From Pseudomonas koreensis (GTDB lineage Bacteria; Pseudomonadota; Gammaproteobacteria; Pseudomonadales; Pseudomonadaceae), in NCBI RefSeq assembly GCF_024169245.1, contig NZ_JALJWP010000001.1, forward strand, positions 682,001 to 746,000: a stretch of DNA of 64,000 nucleotides. The letters run 5' to 3'. Positions 18,540 to 25,402 of this stretch are shown piece after piece. The notes beneath the pieces were generated by a model. It made no database searches and was not told where the DNA came from. It saw only the letters and a list, made by a program, of their open reading frames with translations. Numbering within the stretch: the stretch's first letter is position 1; each line of letters begins with the position of its first letter. The translations under genes were made by a program, and so were the position numbers.

Positions 18540-19629
18540 CCAAAATCCTCTAGGCCCTTGGGAGTCAGATCGTTCCGAGCTTGAGCGGGCCACAGCAGAT
18601 GGCACCGGGCTTTACGCTGCTATAGACCCTAATTTAGAGTTCAGATCCTCTACCATGAAGCTTGTGTCGTCTGAATTAAATGCAGCAAATAACTCCTTTA
18701 AAAGCCCTGTTTATTTTGTCCTTTCGGAAAAAGAAATCTTCCAAAAGGTTAGGCCTAGCAGCGAAAGGGTTGTGCCGCTTAAGCGCGCTAGCCGCTCAAA
18801 AAAGCTTGATGGCAATCTTTGGTTCGTTCCAAGATCGTTGGCAATGGGCTTTGCCGTAGACGTGCGCGACAAACCTGCACCAGAGGTGTTCGATATAATC
18901 GAAAGTTATGACGCGGGAGAGTTATTTACGGTAATGTTCGACCCCGCATCCGCAGGACAGTTTTACATCTATCCTGATGGAGTATCCAACCCTTCATCAT
19001 CTGAAGTGATAGATTTAATTTCGCCTAACTCGTTAAGCGTAGATGACATCATTGCAGCACTTGATGGATTGTACACGCTAATACGATCGCCGGATCAAAT
19101 GAAAGCTTTACCACTTTGGCTTGCGCCTTCAAAGTGGCATCCGATAGAAAAAGCTGAAGACGCGGTTCAAAATGAGGTAACGAGGGCACTCGCAGGACGG
19201 CTAGCCCCGTTTGTAGATGTTAGATCAGAACAGCCTTCTACTATTGGCCGGACCGACATAGAACTTATACAAACATTTGGATTAAAGAACGGCGAATTGA
19301 TACGCCATGCATTAATAGAGTTAAAAGTATTAAGAAGTTATGGATCAACCGGGAAAAGCGTATCCCCGAAAATTATAACCCGCCACATAAGCCAGGGCGT
19401 GCGGCAGGCAGCACTTTACGCGACAACTGCAAGAATCAAGATGCTATGCTGCTACGACATGCGAACCACTGATCACGGTGACCAAGCATGTTTCGCTCCA
19501 TTCCTTACGGCAGCCCACGATCGAGAGGTCTTTCTAAAAAGGTACTACCTTTACAACTCGTCGCAGGCATTAAGAGAAGCACTGGATGAACAGAATGTAG
19601 CGATGGGAGCTACTGCTTTGCCAGGATAA
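18529..19629 (+). CDS. PD-(D/E)XK nuclease-like effector (ABC-3C-type component 3)
   Basis: 366 residues. The C-terminal third has a restriction-endonuclease-like fold signature: E216 in DAVQNEVTRALAGR, D243 in IGRTDIELIQ, the E264-x-K266 pair in ALIELKVLR, and a Q-rich helix SQGVRQAALYA (288-298). The N-terminal 200 residues resemble no domain I can name and may be the docking or sensing part. The ATG at 18529 is chosen because it overlaps the previous stop by 11 bases; an ATG at 18496 would add 11 residues. In Lamassu-type systems the third component is the toxic effector, here plausibly cutting DNA. Its 3' end overlaps the methyltransferase by 20 bases. Confidence 0.75.
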   Translation: MLVNQNPLGPWESDRSELERATADGTGLYAAIDPNLEFRSSTMKLVSSELNAANNSFKSPVYFVLSEKEIFQKVRPSSERVVPLKRASRSKKLDGNLWFVPRSLAMGFAVDVRDKPAPEVFDIIESYDAGELFTVMFDPASAGQFYIYPDGVSNPSSSEVIDLISPNSLSVDDIIAALDGLYTLIRSPDQMKALPLWLAPSKWHPIEKAEDAVQNEVTRALAGRLAPFVDVRSEQPSTIGRTDIELIQTFGLKNGELIRHALIELKVLRSYGSTGKSVSPKIITRHISQGVRQAALYATTARIKMLCCYDMRTTDHGDQACFAPFLTAAHDREVFLKRYYLYNSSQALREALDEQNVAMGATALPG

Positions 19630-20911
19630 CCAGGGTTTCTGCCAGCTGTTGCTTTCCTCCTTGCTGAGCAGAAGCTCGCATCGAACGAAACGGCTCTCTA
19701 TCCTTGAAACTCAGCCCCCAACTGGGGGCTAATTCAATTAAGATTTGGTCTACATCAATCGAAATACCCGCATACTGGCTATTTCCGACTACCATCCATA
19801 TTTCTCCTCCGCGCTTCAACGCTTTAGAACATCCAGTCAAAACGGTGCTCATGTCTGAGAAATATGCACCTACCATTTCCGGAATCCATGGACTCCAGAG
19901 CAAACTTCTTTTCTCCTTTAGAAGTGCCATAGTATTATTTAAGGTTTGAGAGCCCGGCGGTGCTTCGGAGTATTCCCTAGATACCTGAACATGAGATGAC
20001 AACGTTGATTTTCGAAGCACTCTATTATCATAGAAATTAGTCAAATAGCCCAACATCCATAACTCGACATTATACACATCGGTATAATCAAACGAATTGG
20101 GATAGGGTGGCGAAAAAACCACTAAATCAACATTTTGGATACTGGACACTGCCAGTCTAGAGTCCGCATTGATTACCTGAGCGAGTCCATTACGACGATT
20201 TGAATGAGCATCAATTTCTTCGATTGCCCTAGACGCGCTTTTTGAAAACATATCCAACACAGAAGAAGCTAAAACTGTCTTATTTTGCCAGCCTCTTCTA
20301 TAGCGACGGCCTTTACCATTGACATATACGTTACTCACTGCAACGAGTATTCCACCTAAAAGAACTCGAAATAAGCGCTGATGTGATTCATCAGCAAGCC
20401 TCTCAATTGCAGTTAATAATCCAGCCAAAACGGTAGCTATTTCAATGCTGAATATATAACGCCCTTTTACACCTGGCTCTATAAATGTGGGCGGACACAC
20501 AGAAAATCTATCTAGCGACACTTTGTTGCGCATTACACTTCGAACAATTACACCCAGATCATGGGTAAGCATTCCACTATCATATTGATGCGTTTTTGCC
20601 TTAATTACGTCAGCCAAAAAAGGATTTATTTCGATCGAAGTCGAGTGAACTCCTAAAAATTGCGCTGCGAGAGCACTAGTTCCTGATCCACCGAATGTAT
20701 CCAACATATGCCGAACGGGAATAGCCGACTCCTTCACTGCTCGCTCAATCAATTCCGGCGCGTATGCTTCTTTAAATCGATGCCATGTCTGGAAAGGCAA
20801 AAGCTTTGCTCCAGCGTTCGTACCCAACGTGGGGAGCTGACGGTTTTGGGTCCAATCCTTAAACTGAACCTCCGCCGTCTTGCGCTCACTCAAGCAGTTT
20901 TGCCAGTCCAT
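19610..20911 (-). CDS. DNA methyltransferase (N4-cytosine/N6-adenine type, SPPY motif)
   Basis: 433-residue amino-methyltransferase. The SAM-binding motif I DTFGGSGTSALAAQFLG is at 71-87, with the acidic IEINPF end of the next strand at 93-98. The catalytic motif IV SPPYPNSFDYTDVYN is at 267-281. About 190 residues between the two may hold the target-recognition region. SPPY is most often seen in N4-cytosine enzymes, but N6-adenine specificity cannot be excluded. It is convergent with the nuclease gene (3' ends overlap by 20 bases) and lies beside attR. It could mark host DNA so the three-gene system ignores it. Confidence 0.88.
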   Translation of the reverse strand: MDWQNCLSERKTAEVQFKDWTQNRQLPTLGTNAGAKLLPFQTWHRFKEAYAPELIERAVKESAIPVRHMLDTFGGSGTSALAAQFLGVHSTSIEINPFLADVIKAKTHQYDSGMLTHDLGVIVRSVMRNKVSLDRFSVCPPTFIEPGVKGRYIFSIEIATVLAGLLTAIERLADESHQRLFRVLLGGILVAVSNVYVNGKGRRYRRGWQNKTVLASSVLDMFSKSASRAIEEIDAHSNRRNGLAQVINADSRLAVSSIQNVDLVVFSPPYPNSFDYTDVYNVELWMLGYLTNFYDNRVLRKSTLSSHVQVSREYSEAPPGSQTLNNTMALLKEKRSLLWSPWIPEMVGAYFSDMSTVLTGCSKALKRGGEIWMVVGNSQYAGISIDVDQILIELAPSWGLSFKDREPFRSMRASAQQGGKQQLAETLVILAKQ

Positions 20912-21254
20912 TCCTTCACCTTTTTCAATCCAGCGACATCACAGTCAGCGGATGCTGTTAAATTTTGGCAGTATATCATCCTTGCCTCAGGGAGCCTCGA
21001 TAGCATTCTTTCAGTGCCACCTCCACCCAGGCCGAGCGCTCATACGGCTTCAAGAATTGGCAGGTAAAAGATAGGGCCTTTAGTGCAAATCCTGTGAGAT
21101 TCATGCCCGGCACATCAGTACAATCAAGGTACAGTACCCAGCTTGAGCAACCTTCTCAAAATTACGCTCAACACCAGTAACGACGGGGCCTCCAGCTATG
21201 CCAACCTACGTTCACCTACGAACGACTTCTCTAGGCATACCAGCTCGCCCAGCA
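20912..21254. other. Gap between the methyltransferase gene and attR
   Basis: About 340 bases without a supportable gene. On the minus strand an AT-rich stretch with TATACT (20970-20975 region), roughly 60 bases upstream of the methyltransferase start, could be its -10 box, but I find no clear -35. The remainder up to attR shows no recognisable motif. Confidence 0.35.
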
Positions 21255-21301
21255 ACTCATAATCCTTTGGTCCACGGTTCGAGTCCGTGTGGGCCCACCA
21301 A
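21255..21301 (+). repeat. attR: right attachment site, duplicate of the tRNA-Ile2 3' half
   Basis: Exact 47-base copy of 11555-11601. It starts in the anticodon loop and runs through the T arm, acceptor 3' strand and CCA. The 5' half of the tRNA is absent, so it is not a gene. It is followed by a strong terminator that probably served the tRNA before insertion. Confidence 0.95.
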
Positions 21302-21305
21302 ATTG

Positions 21306-21335
21306 AAAAGCCGCGCTGAATGCGCGGCTTTTTTG
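21306..21335 (+). terminator. Intrinsic terminator after attR
   Basis: AAAAGCCGCGC and GCGCGGCTTTTTT form a stem with a five-base loop and a six-U tail. It probably was the original tRNA-Ile2 terminator and now closes the island. Confidence 0.85.
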
Positions 21336-21379
21336 TGGGCTGATGATTTCTCAGTCTTGCCAAGCTAGACGCTCGGAAC

Positions 21380-21917
21380 ATGGCCGAGTTCTCTGACCAA
21401 GCAACCTGGATCGATCTTGCTCTACCCGATTTGAGAACGCTCTCGAAAGAACTTCGATCAGCCGCAACCGAGGAAATAAAAAGGGCTGACGATCCCGCAG
21501 CCGCCTTGGGAATACTTTGGATTCATCGATGAGTCAGTCATGGCCGTGACTATCCTGACGCCTATTGGAAACGTTGCGGTTGGGAGAGACAAACTTGCCC
21601 ACATCGTTGAAAAACGCCCGGACTCGCGCGAGCGCTATGTTCGACACGCTATCGATACCTTAACGGGCCCCTTTGAAATATGGAAAGTCCGCTACGATAA
21701 CGGCGGACACCGCGTGGCATTCATCAATGCGTATGAGGCGAAGAATGACATGCTCGTGGTTGTGGATATTCGCGATGGACACGTTCTCTGGAATTTCATG
21801 CATGCTCCGGCGAGAGCCATGAACAGGCATCGAAAAGGCGAACTTTTGTATAAGCGGTACATTCTTACGGACAAAAAAAGGGCAGCCATCGGGCTGCCCG
21901 TAACATCTGAATCCTGA
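21380..21917 (+). pseudogene. Mu-F-like / PBECR2 phage protein C-terminal remnant, frameshifted
   Basis: Two pieces in different frames. The first (21380-21532, 50 residues) reads WIDLALPDLRTLSKELRSAA. The second (125 residues from 21540, open upstream in its frame) contains TPIGNVAVGRDKLAHIVEKR and RERYVRHAIDTLTGPFEIW, then a C-terminal RKGELLYKR. This order matches the C-terminal part of Mu-like minor head proteins carrying a PBECR2 nuclease-like domain. One extra base in the GGG at 21508-21510 would explain the break. It lies just outside attR. The second piece alone could still be translated from the ATG at 21540. Confidence 0.6.
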
Positions 21918-22031
21918 TATTTGCATCCTCAGGAAATGGGATGAAGAGGTCTCACCTGACACCGATGTTGCAGCATCGCTGAGGTACCTACATCTGCTGA
22001 TGCCCTGCAAGGCAGCAGATTTCGCGCTCTT
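21873..22031 (-). ncRNA. Candidate small RNA with its own promoter and terminator
   Basis: On the minus strand a good sigma-70 promoter (22038-22066) is followed about 130 bases on by a perfect intrinsic terminator. GGGCAGCC pairs with GGCTGCCC at 21880-21899, with seven U residues after the stem. The predicted RNA is about 150-160 bases, contains several GGA triplets, and its 3' part is antisense to the end of the PBECR2 remnant. I do not recognise a named sRNA family. Expression is inferred only from these signals. Confidence 0.45.
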
Positions 22032-22037
22032 GTTGGC

Positions 22038-22066
22038 ATTCTTGGGAAACAGGGCAGACAAGTCAA
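22038..22066 (-). promoter_or_regulatory. Candidate sigma-70 promoter for the small RNA
   Basis: Read on the minus strand: TTGACT (22061-22066), 17 bases, AAGAAT (22038-22043). The -35 matches five of six consensus bases and the -10 is weaker. It points into the terminator-ended stretch at 21873. Confidence 0.45.
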
Positions 22067-22177
22067 ATCAATTGTCAGAACATTTGTTTCAGCAAAACCA
22101 TCCGCGACCACTTTGCTATGGCGCAGAAGCTTATCGTTGTTTGCCTGTAGAGTGCGCCTCCCTCCGACCCAACGCCA

Positions 22178-22651
22178 ATGGAACCTCCCTTGCCAGATAC
22201 CCGCCACCCCACTCTCGACGAAATCGACCGCCAGCTGATCGCCGCGCTGCAAATCAACGCCCGCGAAAGCGTGGCCATGCTTGCTCGGCAACTGGGGATT
22301 GCGCGTACGACGGTCACGTCGCGCCTGGCCCGGCTGGAAAAGGCCAAAGTAATCACCGGCTATGGTGTGCGCCTCGGTCGGCGTGTGGTCGATGGTGGAT
22401 TGCAGGCCTACGTCGGGATCAAGGTGCAGCCACGCTCCGGCAAGGATGTGCTGCGGCGCTTGAGTGCGATGGCGCAGGTGCAGCAGCTGTGTGCGGTGAG
22501 TGGCGAGTTTGATTATGTAGCGTGGTTGCGCACCGATTCGCCGGAGCAGCTGGATCAGTTGCTGGATCAGATTGGCAGTGTTGATGGGGTGGAGAAGACC
22601 ACGACGTCGATCATTTTGAGTAGCAAGATTGATCGTGGGCAGCCGGTTTGA
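22178..22651 (+). CDS. Lrp/AsnC-family regulator, probably of davBA
   Basis: 157-residue feast/famine regulator. The N-terminal HTH includes LDEIDRQLIAALQINARES and RTTVTSRLARLEKAKVI (about 12-62). A C-terminal RAM domain begins near 75 and would bind an amino-acid effector and drive octamer assembly. It lies 223 bases upstream of davB in the same direction, as in P. putida, so control of lysine catabolism in response to lysine or a product is likely but not shown by the sequence. The gap to davB holds one REP unit. Confidence 0.9.
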   Translation: MEPPLPDTRHPTLDEIDRQLIAALQINARESVAMLARQLGIARTTVTSRLARLEKAKVITGYGVRLGRRVVDGGLQAYVGIKVQPRSGKDVLRRLSAMAQVQQLCAVSGEFDYVAWLRTDSPEQLDQLLDQIGSVDGVEKTTTSIILSSKIDRGQPV

Positions 22652-22683
22652 GGTTTTGACCGAGCTTCTCGGGTGAATTTCAG

Positions 22684-22712
22684 AGCCTCTTCGCGAGCAG
22701 GCTCGCTCCCAC
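22684..22712. repeat. Single REP unit upstream of davB
   Basis: A lone Pseudomonas REP palindrome with the core CGCGAGCAGGCTCGCTCCCAC in the regulator-davB gap. The other REPs of this class in the window occur as inverted pairs. Confidence 0.8.
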
Positions 22713-22874
22713 ATTTTGGTCAGTGTGTAGTCGCCGCTCGTCATATTGAACGTTAATCTGGCAAAACGACGACACATTGCGCCTTATTAACGCGCTCCAC
22801 GCTCCCTAGAATGGCTGGCATCTTTTCCTATACTCAAACGCGAATCCTGCGTCGGGTCGCCAATAAGGTCAGCC

Positions 22875-24557
22875 ATGAACAAGAACAATCGCCATCCTGC
22901 AGACGGAAAAAAACCTGTCACCATTTTCGGTCCGGACTTTCCGTTCGCGTTTGACGACTGGATCGAACACCCGGCCGGTCTCGGCAGCATTCCTGAGCAC
23001 AATCACGGCGCTGAAGTGGCGATTGTCGGCGCGGGTATCGCCGGGCTGGTAGCCGCTTACGAGCTGATGAAGCTCGGCTTGAAACCGGTGGTTTACGAGG
23101 CGTCGAAACTCGGCGGTCGTCTGCGCTCGCAAGCCTTCAACGGTACCGATGCCATCGTCGCTGAGCTCGGTGGCATGCGCTTTCCAGTGTCCTCCACGGC
23201 GTTTTATCACTACGTGGACAAGCTCGGCCTCGAAACCAAGCCTTTCCCCAACCCGCTGACCGGCGCTTCGGGCAGCACCGTGATCGATCTGGAAGGCGAA
23301 ACCTATTACGCCGAAAGCCTGAAGGATCTTCCTGCATTGTTCCAGGAAGTAGCCGACGCCTGGGCGGATGCGCTGGAAGCCGGTTCGCAGTTTTCCGATA
23401 TTCAACAAGCCATTCGCGATCGCGATGTGCCGCGCCTGAAAGAGCTGTGGAACAAGCTGGTGCCGCTGTGGGACGACCGGACCTTTTACGACTTCGTCGC
23501 CACCTCGAAGGCCTTCGCCAAATTGTCGTTCCAGCACCGCGAAGTGTTCGGTCAGGTCGGTTTCGGTACCGGCGGCTGGGATTCGGACTTCCCCAATTCG
23601 ATGCTGGAAATTTTCCGCGTCGTGATGACCAACTGCGATGATCACCAGCACTTGGTGGTCGGTGGCGTCGAGCAGGTGCCGCAGGGCATCTGGCGCCATG
23701 TGCCGGAGCGCTGCGTGCACTGGCCGGCCGGCACCAGCCTGAAATCCCTGCACCGTGGCGCGCCGCGTTCCGGGGTGAAGAAAATTGCCCACGCGCCGGA
23801 GGGCCGCTTCGCCGTTACCGACAATAACGGTGACACCCGTGAATACGCCGCAGTGCTGACTACCTGCCAGAGTTGGCTGCTGACCACCCAGATCGAATGC
23901 GACGAAACCCTGTTCTCACAGAAGATGTGGATGGCCCTCGACCGCACCCGCTACATGCAATCCTCGAAAACCTTTGTCATGGTCGACCGACCGTTCTGGA
24001 AGGACAAAGACCCGGAAACCGGTCGCGACGTGATGAGCATGACTCTCACCGATCGCCTGACCCGTGGCACCTATCTGTTCGATAACGGAGACGACAAGCC
24101 GGGAGTGATCTGCCTGTCGTACTCGTGGATGAGCGACGCGCTGAAAATGCTCCCGCATCCGGTGGAGAAACGCGTCGAACTGGCGCTGAACGCGTTGAAA
24201 AAGATCTACCCGAAAGTCGACATCGCCGCACGCATCATCGGTGATCCGATCACTGTGTCGTGGGAAGCCGATCCGTATTTCCTCGGTGCTTTCAAAGGCG
24301 CCCTGCCCGGCCATTACCGCTACAACCAGCGTATGTACGCGCACTTCATGCAGGACGACATGCCGGCCGAGCAGCGCGGGATTTTCATCGCCGGCGACGA
24401 CGTGTCCTGGACACCGGCATGGGTCGAAGGCGCGGTGCAGACTTCGCTGAACGCGGTGTGGGGCATCATGAAACATTTCGGCGGATCGACACATAAAGAG
24501 AACCCGGGCCCGGGTGATGTGTTCAAAGATATCGGCCCTATCGCCCTGCCCGAGTAA
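22875..24557 (+). CDS. davB: L-lysine 2-monooxygenase
   Basis: Flavoenzyme that oxidatively decarboxylates L-lysine to 5-aminovaleramide, the first step of the aminovalerate route. The 560-residue protein has the FAD-binding GAGIAGL (52-58) followed by the YEASKLGGRLRSQ segment (about 78-90). The C-terminal FAD contact region is GIFIAGDDVSWTPAWVEGA. It resembles tryptophan 2-monooxygenase (IaaM) in layout, but the immediate neighbour davA identifies the lysine pathway. The ATG at 22875 has AAGG upstream. Spacing to davA is 12 bases, so the two form an operon. Confidence 0.93.
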   Translation: MNKNNRHPADGKKPVTIFGPDFPFAFDDWIEHPAGLGSIPEHNHGAEVAIVGAGIAGLVAAYELMKLGLKPVVYEASKLGGRLRSQAFNGTDAIVAELGGMRFPVSSTAFYHYVDKLGLETKPFPNPLTGASGSTVIDLEGETYYAESLKDLPALFQEVADAWADALEAGSQFSDIQQAIRDRDVPRLKELWNKLVPLWDDRTFYDFVATSKAFAKLSFQHREVFGQVGFGTGGWDSDFPNSMLEIFRVVMTNCDDHQHLVVGGVEQVPQGIWRHVPERCVHWPAGTSLKSLHRGAPRSGVKKIAHAPEGRFAVTDNNGDTREYAAVLTTCQSWLLTTQIECDETLFSQKMWMALDRTRYMQSSKTFVMVDRPFWKDKDPETGRDVMSMTLTDRLTRGTYLFDNGDDKPGVICLSYSWMSDALKMLPHPVEKRVELALNALKKIYPKVDIAARIIGDPITVSWEADPYFLGAFKGALPGHYRYNQRMYAHFMQDDMPAEQRGIFIAGDDVSWTPAWVEGAVQTSLNAVWGIMKHFGGSTHKENPGPGDVFKDIGPIALPE

Positions 24558-24569
24558 GAGGATTCCCCG

Positions 24570-25364
24570 ATGCGCGTAGCCGTTTACCAATGTCCACCGC
24601 TGCCACTGGACCCCGTCCCCAACCTGCATCGCCTGCACCAGGTGGCGATGGAGGCCAAGGGCGCTGATCTGCTGGTGCTGCCGGAGATGTTCATGACCGG
24701 TTACAACATCGGCGCCGAAGCGGTCAGCACGCTGGCCGAGGTTTATAACGGTGAATGGGCGCAGCAGATCGGCAGGATCGCCAAGGCTGCCGGTCTGGCG
24801 ATCGTTTACGGTTACCCGGAGCGCACCGCCGACGGGCAGATCTACAACGCCGTGCAACTGATCGACGCCCACGGCGAGCGCCTGTGCAATTACCGCAAGT
24901 CGCATCTGTTCGGCGACCTCGATCGGTCGATGTTCAGCTCCGGCGAAGCGGAGCTGCCGGTGGTTGAGCTGAACGGCTGGAAACTCGGTTTCCTGATCTG
25001 CTATGACCTGGAGTTCCCGGAAAACGCGCGGCGCCTGGCCTTGGCCGGCGCCGAGCTGATTGTGGTGCCGACGGCGAACATGATTCCGTTCGACTTCGTC
25101 GCCGACGTCACGGTGCGGGCGCGAGCCTTCGAAAACCAGTGCTACGTGGCGTACGCCAATTACTGCGGACATGAAGGCGACATTCAGTACTGCGGACAAA
25201 GCAGCGTCGCCGCACCGGACGGCAGCCGTATCGCCCTGGCAGGTCTGGACGAAGCGTTGATCGTCGGTGAACTGGACCGCCAATTGATGAACGACTCACG
25301 CGAAGCCAACCGCTATCTCAGTGATCGCCGGCCAGAGCTTTACGGCGCGCTGAACCGTCGCTAA
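24570..25364 (+). CDS. davA: 5-aminovaleramidase (5-aminopentanamidase)
   Basis: Nitrilase-superfamily amidase that hydrolyses 5-aminovaleramide to 5-aminovalerate and ammonia, directly after DavB. The 264-residue protein shows the Glu-Lys-Cys triad: E39 in VLPEMF, K110 in YRKSHLFGD and C144 in FLICYDLEFPE. Downstream conversion to glutarate (davT, davD) is not encoded in this window. It is followed 38 bases later by pqqF, so read-through into the PQQ cluster is possible. Confidence 0.93.
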   Translation: MRVAVYQCPPLPLDPVPNLHRLHQVAMEAKGADLLVLPEMFMTGYNIGAEAVSTLAEVYNGEWAQQIGRIAKAAGLAIVYGYPERTADGQIYNAVQLIDAHGERLCNYRKSHLFGDLDRSMFSSGEAELPVVELNGWKLGFLICYDLEFPENARRLALAGAELIVVPTANMIPFDFVADVTVRARAFENQCYVAYANYCGHEGDIQYCGQSSVAAPDGSRIALAGLDEALIVGELDRQLMNDSREANRYLSDRRPELYGALNRR

Positions 25365-25402
25365 TCCGCTAGCATGGGCACTTCACTGTTCTGGAAGTGC
25401 CC

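Larger units (their letters stand above)
11555..21301. mobile_element. tRNA-Ile2-integrated genomic island, about 9.7 kb, mobility genes decayed
   Basis: Bounded by exact 47-bp direct repeats exactly 9,700 bases apart. It encodes a tyrosine integrase remnant next to attL, a ParA-like ATPase, a VbhA-like antitoxin, a broken mobC, a small unknown protein, a three-gene ATPase/nuclease operon and a DNA methyltransferase. Base and codon use is more AT-rich than the flanking Pseudomonas genes, especially at 12.6-13.8 and 15.8-21.2 kb. The damaged integrase and mobC suggest the element is now fixed, while the defence-like cargo looks intact. Confidence 0.92.

Noticed and set aside
21255..21301. Second tRNA-Ile gene
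   Set aside because: Only the 3' half is present; the acceptor 5' strand and D arm are missing. It is the attR copy.
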